64,000 nucleotides of DNA from Flavobacterium ginsenosidimutans (GCF_003254625.1 NZ_QJRJ01000080.1:186001-250000), one strand, 5' to 3'. Positions 49,640-58,793 are shown, numbered from the stretch's first letter. Program-made: numbers and translations. Notes: generated by a model not told the origin, from the sequence alone.

Positions 49640-50920
49640 ATGAAAACAAAATTACGTATTGCATGTATAAGTCTAATTACCAGCTTTTTCGTACAAGCTC
49701 AACAACAGCCAAAAGGAATAATTGGAACTTCAAATTGGATGAATAACTGGACGAGCTTTAAACCTGCTGCTAATGACTATGGCGAAGCAACCAATATAAT
49801 TGCCGGAACAATTGATAAAGATATGCGATTAGTAAAACGTAATGTTTATCATTTAGTTGGTGTTGTGTACGTTACAAATAATGCAACTTTAACGATCGAG
49901 CCGGGAACTGTAATACGAGGTGATGATAAAACCTGCGGAACTCTTGTAATCACAAATGGTTCAAAAATTGTAGCAGAAGGATTAGAAACTGATCCAATTA
50001 TTTTTACTTCTGAAAACGAAATAAACAACAGAAAACCAGGCGACTGGGGTGGAATTATTGTTTTAGGAAAAGCTCCAATAAACACTTTAGGAGGTATTCA
50101 CACTTTACCTTTCGATTTAGATCCAAACTTAAATCATTACGGAGGTCAGGATCCTGAAGATAATTCAGGAATTTTAAAATATGTTAGAATCGAGTATGCT
50201 GGAAGAAAACTAAGTGCTTCTAAAGAACTTAATGGCCTTTCTCTTGCTGGTGTTGGAAGAAAAACAATTGTAAGCAATGTCCAAATTAGCTTTTCTAATG
50301 ATGATTCTTTCGAATGTTATGGTGGAGATTTGAATTTGACTAATTTGATTTCATTTAGAACAACAGATGATGATTTTGATTTCACGCAAGGTGCTCAAAT
50401 TAACATCAGTAATAGTATCGCAATTCGCCACCCATTCTCTTCAGATATTTCGGGTTCAAGATGTTTTGAGGTAGATTCATACGAAAAAGTTGCAAACACA
50501 GATATGACTAAAAAGATGACTAAAATCAATGCAAGCAATATTACTTTGGTTAATCTAGAAGAAAACAATCAAGGCTTGGTAAGAGAATCTGCTTATATTA
50601 GAGAAAATACTTTTTTTAATCTAACAAATAGTGTCGTTTCTGGATTTGCTCCTTTTGTTTTATTGGAAGGAAATATTGGAAATGGAGAAGCTAATTTGTC
50701 AAAGATTAGTTTTAAAAATGTTATAGCAAACAATTGTACTGGAGAAATCGAAAGCGAATCTGGAAGTAATATTCCTGGTATAAAAAGTTATTATGGTAAC
50801 CCAGCTTATGGAATAGAATATACTAAACTGAAACTTATTGAATTATTTGCGCTTCCAAACATCAAAGGAAATCCAGATTTTAGATTAAGCGTAAATAACA
50901 CGGTAGCAAGTGGAAACTAA
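49640..50920 (+). CDS. Exported beta-helix-like protein
   Basis: 426 residues. Signal peptide ending FFVQAQQQ, then repeated strand turns of a right-handed beta-helix kind: ATLTIEPGTVIRG, GTLVITNGSKIVAEG, DPIIFTSENE, GDWGGIIVLGKAPI, and later NISNSIAI. This family is abundant in Bacteroidota and often exported to the cell surface. No C-terminal type IX secretion signal is evident. Role unknown. Confidence 0.75.
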   Translation: MKTKLRIACISLITSFFVQAQQQPKGIIGTSNWMNNWTSFKPAANDYGEATNIIAGTIDKDMRLVKRNVYHLVGVVYVTNNATLTIEPGTVIRGDDKTCGTLVITNGSKIVAEGLETDPIIFTSENEINNRKPGDWGGIIVLGKAPINTLGGIHTLPFDLDPNLNHYGGQDPEDNSGILKYVRIEYAGRKLSASKELNGLSLAGVGRKTIVSNVQISFSNDDSFECYGGDLNLTNLISFRTTDDDFDFTQGAQINISNSIAIRHPFSSDISGSRCFEVDSYEKVANTDMTKKMTKINASNITLVNLEENNQGLVRESAYIRENTFFNLTNSVVSGFAPFVLLEGNIGNGEANLSKISFKNVIANNCTGEIESESGSNIPGIKSYYGNPAYGIEYTKLKLIELFALPNIKGNPDFRLSVNNTVASGN

Positions 50921-51017
50921 AGAGTTATTGAAGTAAATTCAAATAAAATTTAACAAATTTTACAGATTCGAAAAGTTTTTTTTCAAATTTTATATACTTC
51001 AATTCAAATTACATTTA

Positions 51018-51025
51018 TATCTTTG
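51018..51025 (+). promoter_or_regulatory. -7 promoter box of the trp operon
   Basis: TATCTTTG matches TAnnTTTG; start near 51032 and the leader peptide begins 18 bases after the box. Confidence 0.65.
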
Positions 51026-51042
51026 TCACAACAAAAACAGAT

Positions 51043-51099
51043 ATGAGAACAATATTAAACAATACTTGGTGGTGGAACAATTTACGTCAGACGTCGTGA
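51043..51099 (+). CDS. trpL: trp leader peptide
   Basis: 18 codons, MRTILNNTWWWNNLRQTS, with three consecutive Trp codons (51067-51075). Stalling of the ribosome at these codons when charged tRNA-Trp is scarce would favour the antiterminator and allow transcription of trpE. A short, Trp-rich reading frame placed between promoter and terminator is the hallmark of transcription attenuation. Confidence 0.85.
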   Translation: MRTILNNTWWWNNLRQTS

Positions 51100-51170
51100 A
51101 CAAAGCTTCCTATGGTATTGTAAAAACTATAAATTAAAAAGGCTTGTCATCACGACAAGCCTTTTTTTTT
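51093..51170 (+). promoter_or_regulatory. trp attenuator (antiterminator and terminator)
   Basis: Terminator: GGCTTGTC (51141-51148) with GACAAGCC (51154-51161), loop ATCAC, nine T. Antiterminator: GTGA (51096-51099) with TCAC (51150-51153), plus ACAAAGC (51100-51106) with GCTTGT (51142-51147), one bulge, which sequesters the terminator's left arm. GTCGTGA (51093-51099) can also pair with TCACGAC (51150-51156). Confidence 0.8.
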
Positions 51171-51218
51171 GGTCCAATTTTAAACGAAAAACAACTAACG
51201 AATTAAAAACTATATATT

Positions 51219-52619
51219 TTGAAACCTTTTATTCTTAATACACATTACAAACAAATTCTGGCAGACACAGTTACGCCAGTGAGTATTTATTTCAAAATCA
51301 GAGATAAATTCCCAAATAGTTTATTACTAGAAAGTAGTGATTATCACGGAAATGACAACAGTTTCTCTTACATCTGCTGCAATCCAATTGCTACTATTAA
51401 AATTGAAAATGAAGTTATCTCTAAAACTTTTCCAGACGGAACTTCAGAAAAAATCAATATCGATTCTTCGACAAATATTCCTCAGGTAATTCAGGAATTT
51501 TCAAGCCAATTCAAATCAGAAAAAAACGATTTTAAATTCATCAATAACGGTTTATTCGGATACATTTCTTATGATGCAGTTCGTTATTTCGAAAAAGTTT
51601 CGATTGCTAAAAAAGACAACGCAACTTCGATTCCAGATGTTTTTTATGCTGTTTATCAAAACATTATTGCAATTAATCATTTTAAAAACGAAGCTTATAT
51701 TTTCTGCCATAGTCTTGACGGAAAAAATAATATTTCAGAAATCGAGCAATTATTGCAATCTAGAAATATAGCTTCATATAAATTTTCTAAAGAAGGCGAA
51801 GGTTTCTCTAATTTAACCGATGAGGAATTTAAAGCAAATGTGGCTTTAGCCAAAAAACATTGTTACCGTGGAGATGTTTTCCAATTGGTTCTTTCTCGCC
51901 GATTTACTCAAGGTTTCAAAGGAGACGAATTCAATGTTTATAGAGCTTTAAGAAGCATCAACCCTTCTCCATATTTATTCTTTTTTGATTATGGAGATTT
52001 CAAAATATTTGGTTCTTCGCCAGAAGCACAAATTATCGTAAAAGATAGAAAAGCTGAAATTCATCCAATTGCGGGAACTTTCAAAAGAACAGGAAATGAT
52101 GAACGCGACGCGCTTTTAGCTAAAGAACTTTCTGAAGACAAAAAAGAAAACAGTGAACACGTTATGCTTGTTGATTTGGCAAGAAACGATTTAAGCAGAA
52201 ATGGTCACGATGTTAATGTAGAAAAATATAGAGAAGTTCAGTTTTTCTCTCATGTAATTCACTTAGTTTCAAAAGTTACCGGACATTTACACGAAAAAGC
52301 AACTACGATGCAAGTTGTAGCAGATACTTTCCCTGCAGGAACTTTGAGTGGTGCACCAAAACATAGAGCAATGCAATTAATTGAAGATTGCGAAAAAACA
52401 AATCGTAATTTTTACGGAGGCGCAATTGGAGTTATGGATTTTGACGGAAACTTTAATCACGCGATTATGATTCGAACTTTCCTTTCTAAAAATCACCAAT
52501 TGCACTGTCAAGCAGGAGCCGGAATTGTAGCAAGTTCTGACGAAGAAAGCGAAATGCAGGAAGTTTATAATAAGTTAAGAGCTTTGAATACAGCGCTAGA
52601 AATGGCAGAACAAATTTAG
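51219..52619 (+). CDS. trpE: Anthranilate synthase component I
   Basis: 466 residues. The chorismate-utilising domain is clear: KKHCYRGDVFQLVLSRRFTQ, FFDYGDFKIFGSSPEAQI, HPIAGTFKRTGND, LVDLARNDLSRN, FPAGTLSGAPKHRAMQ, GAGIVASSDEESE. The N-terminal feedback domain precedes it. The start is TTG: no ATG lies nearby upstream in frame. It converts chorismate with ammonia from TrpG to anthranilate. First structural gene after the attenuator. Confidence 0.93.
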   Translation: MKPFILNTHYKQILADTVTPVSIYFKIRDKFPNSLLLESSDYHGNDNSFSYICCNPIATIKIENEVISKTFPDGTSEKINIDSSTNIPQVIQEFSSQFKSEKNDFKFINNGLFGYISYDAVRYFEKVSIAKKDNATSIPDVFYAVYQNIIAINHFKNEAYIFCHSLDGKNNISEIEQLLQSRNIASYKFSKEGEGFSNLTDEEFKANVALAKKHCYRGDVFQLVLSRRFTQGFKGDEFNVYRALRSINPSPYLFFFDYGDFKIFGSSPEAQIIVKDRKAEIHPIAGTFKRTGNDERDALLAKELSEDKKENSEHVMLVDLARNDLSRNGHDVNVEKYREVQFFSHVIHLVSKVTGHLHEKATTMQVVADTFPAGTLSGAPKHRAMQLIEDCEKTNRNFYGGAIGVMDFDGNFNHAIMIRTFLSKNHQLHCQAGAGIVASSDEESEMQEVYNKLRALNTALEMAEQI

Positions 52620-52692
52620 TTTCAAGTTGTTGGAACGTGAAACGTGAAACCTTAAACAATTAAAAAACAAACCATAAAAACAACCACAAAAT

Positions 52693-53136
52693 ATGAAAAA
52701 AGCAGTATTAATTTTAGTTTTAATCATTATTATGACTTCTTGTAATTCAGAGAAAAAGCAGAATCCAATTGAAGGAACCTGGCGTCTTATATCAGCTGAA
52801 ACCACTGAAAAAGATTCGACCTTTTCAACTTTCAATAGAAAAACAAAAATGATTAAAATTATAAACGATACACACTTTGCTTTTTTTAATCATGATTTAA
52901 AAAACGGAAAAGATTCAACAACAGCATTGTTCTTTGGCGGAGGCGGAAAATATACTTTGAAAGACAGTATTTACACAGAAAATTTAGAGTATTTCAACAA
53001 CCGCGATTGGGAAGAGAACAAATTTGAATTTGTAGTGAAAGTTCAAAACGACACTTTAATTCAAAAAGGAATAGAAAAAGTAGAAAAATTAGGAATAGAT
53101 CGAATTATTATTGAAAAATACGTTCGAGAGAAATAA
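52693..53136 (+). CDS. Lipoprotein with lipocalin-like domain inside the trp operon
   Basis: 147 residues. Lipobox MTSC (Cys17), a charged linker and a beta-rich body starting IEGTWRLISAETTEKD, the G-x-W-x-L pattern of lipocalin-like lipoproteins. It has no obvious link to tryptophan synthesis and sits between trpE and trpG in the same direction, so it is likely an insertion carried by the operon. Confidence 0.7.
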   Translation: MKKAVLILVLIIIMTSCNSEKKQNPIEGTWRLISAETTEKDSTFSTFNRKTKMIKIINDTHFAFFNHDLKNGKDSTTALFFGGGGKYTLKDSIYTENLEYFNNRDWEENKFEFVVKVQNDTLIQKGIEKVEKLGIDRIIIEKYVREK

Positions 53137-53185
53137 TAAAAAATTAGTTGCCAGTCTCAGTCTCAGTTTTCAGTAAAGACTTAAA

Positions 53186-53220
53186 GCCTTAGAATCTTAG
53201 CAACTTAGCACCTTAAAAAA
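53186..53220. repeat. CTTAG-type repeat before trpG
   Basis: CCTTAGAATCTTAGCAACTT then AGCACCTTAAAAAA, directly abutting the trpG ATG. Confidence 0.6.
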
Positions 53221-53787
53221 ATGAAAAAGATTTTAGTTATAGACAATTACGATAGTTTCACTTACAATTTAGTGCACTATCTAGAAGATTTAAACTGCGA
53301 AGTTACTGTTTACAGAAACGACGAATTTGATATTGATGAAATTGCATCTTTCGAGAAAATTTTACTTTCGCCAGGACCAGGAATTCCAGATGAAGCAGGT
53401 TTATTAAAAGCAGTAATCGAAAAATACAGCCCAACGAAAAGTATTCTTGGAGTTTGTTTAGGACAACAAGCAATTGGAGAAGTTTTTGGAGGAACGCTTT
53501 CAAACCTTGATAAAGTCTATCACGGCGTTGCAACAAATGTAAAAACAGTAGTTTCGGATGAAATTTTGTTTGAAGGTTTAGGAAACGAATTTGAAGTTGG
53601 AAGATACCATTCTTGGGTTGTAGACAGTAATTTACCAGAAGATTTAGAAGCAACTTCTGTTGACGAAAATGGTCAAATTATGTCTTTAAGACACAAAAGT
53701 TATGATGTGAGAGGCGTTCAGTTCCACCCCGAAAGTGTATTAACACCAAATGGCAAAAGGATTTTAGAGAATTGGATTAAAAGTTAA
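53221..53787 (+). CDS. trpG: Anthranilate synthase component II (glutamine amidotransferase)
   Basis: 188 residues, a class I glutamine amidotransferase. N-terminal IDNYDSFTYNL, nucleophile Cys79 in GVCLGQQAIGEVFGG, and His-Glu in QFHPESVLTPNG. It supplies ammonia to TrpE; in small genomes the same subunit can serve folate synthesis (PabA). Confidence 0.93.
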   Translation: MKKILVIDNYDSFTYNLVHYLEDLNCEVTVYRNDEFDIDEIASFEKILLSPGPGIPDEAGLLKAVIEKYSPTKSILGVCLGQQAIGEVFGGTLSNLDKVYHGVATNVKTVVSDEILFEGLGNEFEVGRYHSWVVDSNLPEDLEATSVDENGQIMSLRHKSYDVRGVQFHPESVLTPNGKRILENWIKS

Positions 53788-53836
53788 TTTTTAGTCGCAG
53801 TCTCAGTTTTCAGTCACAGAAAACATGAAACAAAAA

Positions 53837-53880
53837 ACTTAGAATCTCAGCATCTTAGAACCTTAGCAACTTTAAAAATA
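53837..53880. repeat. CTTAG-type repeat before trpD
   Basis: ACTTAGAATCTCAGCATCTT continuing AGAACCTTAGCAAC, ending in an A-rich stretch before the trpD ATG. Confidence 0.6.
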
Positions 53881-53881
53881 A

Positions 53882-54874
53882 ATGAAAACTATATTAAACA
53901 AATTAATCAACCACGAAGTTCTTACTAAAGAAGAAGCAAAAAACGTATTGATTAATATTTCAAGCGGTCAATATAATCCAAGTCAGATTTCGGCATTTTT
54001 GACTGTTTTTATGATGCGAAGCATTACTATTGATGAACTTTCTGGCTTTCGCGAAGCTTTGTTAGAATTATGTATTCGAGTTGATTTATCAGCTTACAAT
54101 ACGATCGATTTATGCGGAACTGGCGGTGACGGAAAGGACACTTTCAACATTTCGACTTTAGCTTCTTTTGTATCTGCTGGAGCAGGAATAAAAGTGGCAA
54201 AACATGGAAATTACGGGGTTTCATCCATTTCTGGATCAAGCAACGTAATGGAGAAAATGGGAATTAAATTCAGCAACGATCCTTCATTTTTAGAAAAATG
54301 TATCGATCAAGCTGGAATCTGCGTTTTGCACGCTCCCCTATTTCACCCAGCAATGAAAAATGTTGGACCAATTAGAAAAGAATTGGCAGTAAAAACATTC
54401 TTTAATATGTTGGGACCAATGGTTAATCCAGCATTTCCACAAAATCAATTGGTTGGAGTTTTCAACTTAGAACTGGCGAGAATGTATGCGTATTTATATC
54501 AAAATACCGATACCAATTTCACGATCTTACATTCACTTGACGGATATGATGAAATTTCGTTAACTGGACCAACCAAAACGATTTCTAATCACATGGAAGG
54601 AATGCTGAATCCAGAAGATTTTGGCGTTCGTCTTTTATCTCAAACAGAAATTGAAGGTGGAAAAACAATTGAAGAATCTGCTGAAATTTTTACGAATATC
54701 ATTTCTGGAAGAGGAAACGAAGCTCAAAATAATGTGGTTTGTGCCAATGCTGCAATGGCAATTTCAACCGTTACAAAATGTTCTCCAAAAGAAGGTTTTG
54801 AATTAGCAAAAGAAAGCTTGCTATCTGGAAAAGGATTAAAAGCTTTACAAAAATTACAACAATTATCACTTTAA
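53882..54874 (+). CDS. trpD: Anthranilate phosphoribosyltransferase
   Basis: 330 residues. DLCGTGGDGKDTFNIST binds PRPP, KHGNYGVSSISGSSNVME and NVGPIRKELAVKTFFNMLGP follow; metal and substrate motifs are complete. Second step of the pathway. Confidence 0.94.
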   Translation: MKTILNKLINHEVLTKEEAKNVLINISSGQYNPSQISAFLTVFMMRSITIDELSGFREALLELCIRVDLSAYNTIDLCGTGGDGKDTFNISTLASFVSAGAGIKVAKHGNYGVSSISGSSNVMEKMGIKFSNDPSFLEKCIDQAGICVLHAPLFHPAMKNVGPIRKELAVKTFFNMLGPMVNPAFPQNQLVGVFNLELARMYAYLYQNTDTNFTILHSLDGYDEISLTGPTKTISNHMEGMLNPEDFGVRLLSQTEIEGGKTIEESAEIFTNIISGRGNEAQNNVVCANAAMAISTVTKCSPKEGFELAKESLLSGKGLKALQKLQQLSL

Positions 54875-54881
54875 AAAAAGC

Positions 54882-54918
54882 TTAGTATCTCAGTATCTTA
54901 GAATCTTAGCACCTTAAA
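54882..54918. repeat. CTTAG-type repeat before trpC
   Basis: GCTTAGTATCTCAGTATCTT then AGAATCTTAGCACCTTAA, just before the trpC ATG. Confidence 0.6.
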
Positions 54919-54921
54919 AAA

Positions 54922-55701
54922 ATGAACATTTTAGATAAAATAATAATAGACAAAAAAAGAGAAGTGATTTTGAAGAAATCGATTATTCCGGTTTCTCAGT
55001 TGGAAGCTTCTGTATTTTTTGGAAAACAGACCATTTCTCTTAGTCAGAAATTAAAAGAAAGTAATTCTGGAATTATTGCAGAACACAAACGCCGTTCACC
55101 TTCAAAATCAATCATCAACAATAATTTTACAGTTGAAGAAGTAGTAAAAGGTTACGAAAATGCAGGTGCTTGCGGAATCTCTGTTTTAACCGATGGAAAA
55201 TATTTCGGCGGATCTTTAGACGATTTACTTTTAGCAAGAGCTTCAGTAAATATTCCGCTTTTACGAAAAGAATTTATTGTAGACGAATATCAAATTTTAG
55301 AAGCAAAAGCTCACGGAGCCGATTTAATTTTATTAATCGCAGCCGTTTTAACGCGTGAAGAAATCAAATCATTATCTCAATTTGCTAAAAATTTAGGCTT
55401 AGAAGTTTTACTGGAAGTTCACAATCAAGAAGAATTAGAAAAATCTATTATGCCGACTTTAGACATGATTGGTGTAAACAACAGAAACCTAAAAACATTC
55501 GAAGTAAGTTTAGATTTCAGTAAAGAATTGGCATCTCAAATTCCGAATGATTTTGTAAAAGTTTCTGAAAGCGGTATTTCATCAATTGAAGCCATTCAAG
55601 AACTTAAACCTTACGGATACAAAGGTTTCCTAATTGGAGAAAACTTCATGAAAACTGATAACGCAGGAAAAGCGGCGATTGACTTTATAAGTCAGCTGTA
55701 A
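54922..55701 (+). CDS. trpC: Indole-3-glycerol-phosphate synthase
   Basis: 259 residues, monofunctional TIM barrel. IIAEHKRRSPSKS contains the catalytic Lys, then ISVLTDGKYFGGSL, LLRKEFIVDEYQI, DMIGVNNRNLKTF and VSESGI. trpF is separate. Confidence 0.94.
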   Translation: MNILDKIIIDKKREVILKKSIIPVSQLEASVFFGKQTISLSQKLKESNSGIIAEHKRRSPSKSIINNNFTVEEVVKGYENAGACGISVLTDGKYFGGSLDDLLLARASVNIPLLRKEFIVDEYQILEAKAHGADLILLIAAVLTREEIKSLSQFAKNLGLEVLLEVHNQEELEKSIMPTLDMIGVNNRNLKTFEVSLDFSKELASQIPNDFVKVSESGISSIEAIQELKPYGYKGFLIGENFMKTDNAGKAAIDFISQL

Positions 55702-55711
55702 GCCGTAAGCT

Positions 55712-55798
55712 ATAGGCAATAAGCTTTTAGCAAAAGTTAAATAAAAAAATCAGCACAAAGCAAAGAGCTTAAAGCTTATTGCCTACTGCTTAAAGCAT
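55712..55798. repeat. Inverted repeat between trpC and trpF
   Basis: TAGGCAATAAGCTTTTAGC is opposed by GCTTAAAGCTTATTGCCTA with A-rich spacer. No strong terminal T run, so it may be RNA processing or a dispersed repeat rather than a terminator. Confidence 0.55.
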
Positions 55799-55806
55799 CA
55801 AAAAAA

Positions 55807-56439
55807 ATGAAACTCAAAATATGCGGCATGAAATACCCAGAAAATATCCTCGAAGTAGGCGCGCTCCTACCCGATTATATGGGATTTATTTTCTGGGAAA
55901 AGTCTGCTAGATATTGCAATGGGAATGTTCCCGAATTGATAAAAACAATCAAAAAAGTAGGCGTTTTTGTCAATCAAAGTCAGGAAGAAATTCTAGAAAA
56001 AGTAGAAAAATACAATTTACAAGCAGTTCAATTACACGGAGAAGAATCTGTTGAATTTTGTTCAGCATTAAAAGAAAAACTTCCAAAGAAAATTGAAATT
56101 ATCAAAGTCTTTTCGGCCGATGAAAATTTTGATTTTGAAATTATAAAACCTTTTGAAAATGTCTGCGATTATTTTCTGTTTGACACAAAAGGAAAACTTC
56201 CAGGCGGAAACGGAACAACTTTCGACTGGAGCATATTAAAAAAATACAATTCGAAAAAGCCTTTCTTTTTGAGCGGCGGTATTGGAATGAACGAATTAAA
56301 AGCCATTGAAGAAATTTCAAAAACCAAATTACCGATTTACGCTGTTGATGTAAATAGTAAATTTGAAATCGAACCAGGGCTTAAAAATAAAAATCTATTA
56401 AGCAATTTCAAGCGAAAATTTGATGTTGCCAACTTTTAA
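55807..56439 (+). CDS. trpF: Phosphoribosylanthranilate isomerase
   Basis: 210 residues. KICGMKYPENI with the catalytic Cys, YMGFIFWEKSARYC, VQLHGEESVEFC, LPGGNGTTFDW and FLSGGIGMNE. The catalytic Asp is in LFDTKGK. Small TIM barrel for the third step. Confidence 0.93.
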   Translation: MKLKICGMKYPENILEVGALLPDYMGFIFWEKSARYCNGNVPELIKTIKKVGVFVNQSQEEILEKVEKYNLQAVQLHGEESVEFCSALKEKLPKKIEIIKVFSADENFDFEIIKPFENVCDYFLFDTKGKLPGGNGTTFDWSILKKYNSKKPFFLSGGIGMNELKAIEEISKTKLPIYAVDVNSKFEIEPGLKNKNLLSNFKRKFDVANF

Positions 56440-56451
56440 AATTTAAACAAA

Positions 56452-57633
56452 ATGAGTTTTAACGTTAACGAAAAAGGATATTACGGAGAATTTGGCGGTG
56501 CTTATATTCCAGAAATGTTATATCCAAATGTAGAAGAACTACGTCAGAAGTATTTAAGCATAATGGATGAACCAGATTTTAAAGCCGAGTTCAACCAATT
56601 GCTGAAAGATTACGTTGGACGCCCTAGTCCGTTGTATTTTGCAAAACGTTTATCTGAGAAATACAATACCAAAGTTTATCTAAAAAGAGAAGACTTAAAC
56701 CATACGGGAGCACACAAAGTTAACAACACAATTGGACAAATCTTACTTGCAAAACGTTTAGGTAAAAAAAGAATTATTGCCGAAACTGGAGCTGGACAAC
56801 ACGGTGTAGCAACAGCAACAGTTTGTGCATTAATGGGAATTGAATGCATCGTTTACATGGGTGAAATCGACATTGCGCGTCAGGCACCAAACGTGGCACG
56901 TATGAAAATGTTAGGCGCAGAAGTTCGTCCTGCACTTTCGGGTTCAAGAACTTTAAAAGATGCTACAAATGAGGCAATTCGTGATTGGATTAATAACCCA
57001 GTTGACACACATTATATAATCGGATCTGCAATTGGACCACATCCTTACCCAGATATGGTGACACGTTTCCAAAGCATTATTTCTGAGGAAATCAAATGGC
57101 AGTTAAAAGAAAAAGAAGGTCGTGAGAATCCTGATTATGTAGTAGCTTGTATTGGCGGAGGAAGTAATGCTGCTGGAACTTATTATCACTTTTTACACGA
57201 ACCAGAAGTTGGAATTATCGCGGTTGAAGCTGCTGGAAAAGGTGTTGACAGTGGACATAGCGCTGCAACTAGTAAATTAGGGAAAGTTGGTGTTATTCAT
57301 GGTTGTAAAACACTTTTAATGCAAACCCCAGACGGACAAATTACAGAACCTTATTCTATTTCTGCAGGTTTGGATTATCCTGGAGTTGGGCCTTTACACG
57401 CGCATTTAGCTCAAACTGGACGTGGAGAATTTTTCTCTGTAACCGATGATGATGCTATGAACGCTGGTCTTCAATTAACAAAATTAGAAGGAATTATTCC
57501 AGCAATTGAAAGTGCACACGCTTTTGCGGTTCTGGATCAAAAGAAATTTAAGCCTACAGATGTTGTAGTAATCAGTCTTTCTGGACGTGGAGATAAAGAT
57601 TTAGATAATTATATTGAATATTTTAAATTGTAA
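56452..57633 (+). CDS. trpB: Tryptophan synthase beta chain
   Basis: 393 residues. PLP Lys89 in HTGAHKVNN, RPSPLYFAKRL, ETGAGQHGVATAT, CIGGGSNAAGTYYH, and SGRGDKDL. Condenses indole with serine. trpA is displaced by two unrelated genes. Confidence 0.96.
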   Translation: MSFNVNEKGYYGEFGGAYIPEMLYPNVEELRQKYLSIMDEPDFKAEFNQLLKDYVGRPSPLYFAKRLSEKYNTKVYLKREDLNHTGAHKVNNTIGQILLAKRLGKKRIIAETGAGQHGVATATVCALMGIECIVYMGEIDIARQAPNVARMKMLGAEVRPALSGSRTLKDATNEAIRDWINNPVDTHYIIGSAIGPHPYPDMVTRFQSIISEEIKWQLKEKEGRENPDYVVACIGGGSNAAGTYYHFLHEPEVGIIAVEAAGKGVDSGHSAATSKLGKVGVIHGCKTLLMQTPDGQITEPYSISAGLDYPGVGPLHAHLAQTGRGEFFSVTDDDAMNAGLQLTKLEGIIPAIESAHAFAVLDQKKFKPTDVVVISLSGRGDKDLDNYIEYFKL

Positions 57634-57652
57634 TAAAAGTTATACTTTTGGA

Positions 57653-57660
57653 TAATTTAC
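57653..57660 (+). promoter_or_regulatory. Internal -7 promoter box after trpB
   Basis: TACTTTTG matches TAnnTTTG exactly and lies 20 bases after the trpB stop, so the two inserted genes and trpA may also be expressed without the attenuator. Confidence 0.5.
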
Positions 57661-57714
57661 TTTAATGAATTAAGTTTTTATTCAAAATAACCAAATAACG
57701 AGAAAATAGTAATT

Positions 57715-58032
57715 ATGGAAAAGTTATTCTCATACGGAACATTACGATCAAAAGAAATTCAAAGACAAATTTTTAATAGAGTATTAACTGGTACTGCAGA
57801 TCAAGTATTAGGCTATAAACTCAAAAGTTTAAAAATTGAAGAAGAGTTTGGAATGGCCGATTATGTTGTAGCAGTAGCCAGCGAAAATCCAACAGATATT
57901 ATACACGGTGTAATTTTCACGATTTCTAATGCCGATTTAGCAAAAGTAGACCTGTTCGAATCTAATGCTTACAGAAGAGTTCAAGTGACATTACAGTCGG
58001 GAGAAACTGCTTGGATTTATATCGAAAATTAA
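57715..58032 (+). CDS. Gamma-glutamylcyclotransferase-like protein (AIG2/GGCT fold)
   Basis: 105 residues. N-terminal FSYGTLRSKEIQ is the Tyr-Gly-x-Leu signature of the family; the Glu in VDLFESNAYRRV is the likely catalytic residue. It would release 5-oxoproline from gamma-glutamyl amines, but the class is broad. Ten bases before the nitrilase gene, which suggests joint action on a gamma-glutamyl or amide compound. Confidence 0.85.
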   Translation: MEKLFSYGTLRSKEIQRQIFNRVLTGTADQVLGYKLKSLKIEEEFGMADYVVAVASENPTDIIHGVIFTISNADLAKVDLFESNAYRRVQVTLQSGETAWIYIEN

Positions 58033-58042
58033 CATTCAAAAA

Positions 58043-58777
58043 ATGATTTTAGCTGCGGCGCAAACAAAACCAAAACGCGGAGATATATCTGCTAATTTAC
58101 TGAATCATTATCATCTTATTGACTTGGCGGCTCAAAATGGCGCCAATTTGATTGCTTTTCCAGAACTATCGATTACTGGATATGAAAGAGAAAATGCAGA
58201 AGCATTAATTTTTACAGAAGATGATTATCGAATCGATCATTTAAAAGAATTATCGGTTAGAAACAATATGGTCATTATTGCTGGAGCGCCAATTTTGATA
58301 GATTCGAAAATGTTTATTGGCGAATTTATTATAGCTCCAGATGATTCAGTTTCTATTTATACGAAACAGTTTTTGCATGAAGGAGAAGATGATTTTTTTC
58401 AATCTTCGTTGGATCATAATCCGATGATTACTATAAAAGATCAAAATATTTCTTTTGCGATTTGCGCCGATATTGATAATCCGCTGCATCCTGAAAATGC
58501 GAAGAAAAGAGACACTGATGTTTATATTGCCAGCATTTTCTTTTCACCAAATGGAATTCCGAATGCGTACAGAGATTTACAAAATTATGCTGAAAAACAT
58601 AGAATGAATGTTTTAATGTCGAATTTCAGCGGAGAATCTTGGGGATCGCCGTCAGCTGGTCAAAGTGCTTTTTGGAATAACAAAGGAGAATTAGTTGCCC
58701 AAATGAATGATTCAGATTCTGGATTATTGCTTGTTGAAAAAAAAGGTGATGATTGGACGAGTAAAATTATCAATTAA
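58043..58777 (+). CDS. Carbon-nitrogen hydrolase (nitrilase superfamily)
   Basis: 244 residues. The catalytic triad is visible as Glu41 (FPELSITGYE), Lys108 (IYTKQFLHEGE) and Cys141 (FAICADIDNP). Shorter than most amidases, with no glutamine-dependent partner. Substrate unknown; it lies with the GGCT-like gene between trpB and trpA. Confidence 0.88.
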   Translation: MILAAAQTKPKRGDISANLLNHYHLIDLAAQNGANLIAFPELSITGYERENAEALIFTEDDYRIDHLKELSVRNNMVIIAGAPILIDSKMFIGEFIIAPDDSVSIYTKQFLHEGEDDFFQSSLDHNPMITIKDQNISFAICADIDNPLHPENAKKRDTDVYIASIFFSPNGIPNAYRDLQNYAEKHRMNVLMSNFSGESWGSPSAGQSAFWNNKGELVAQMNDSDSGLLLVEKKGDDWTSKIIN

Positions 58778-58793
58778 TTAAAGTAAAAAAACA

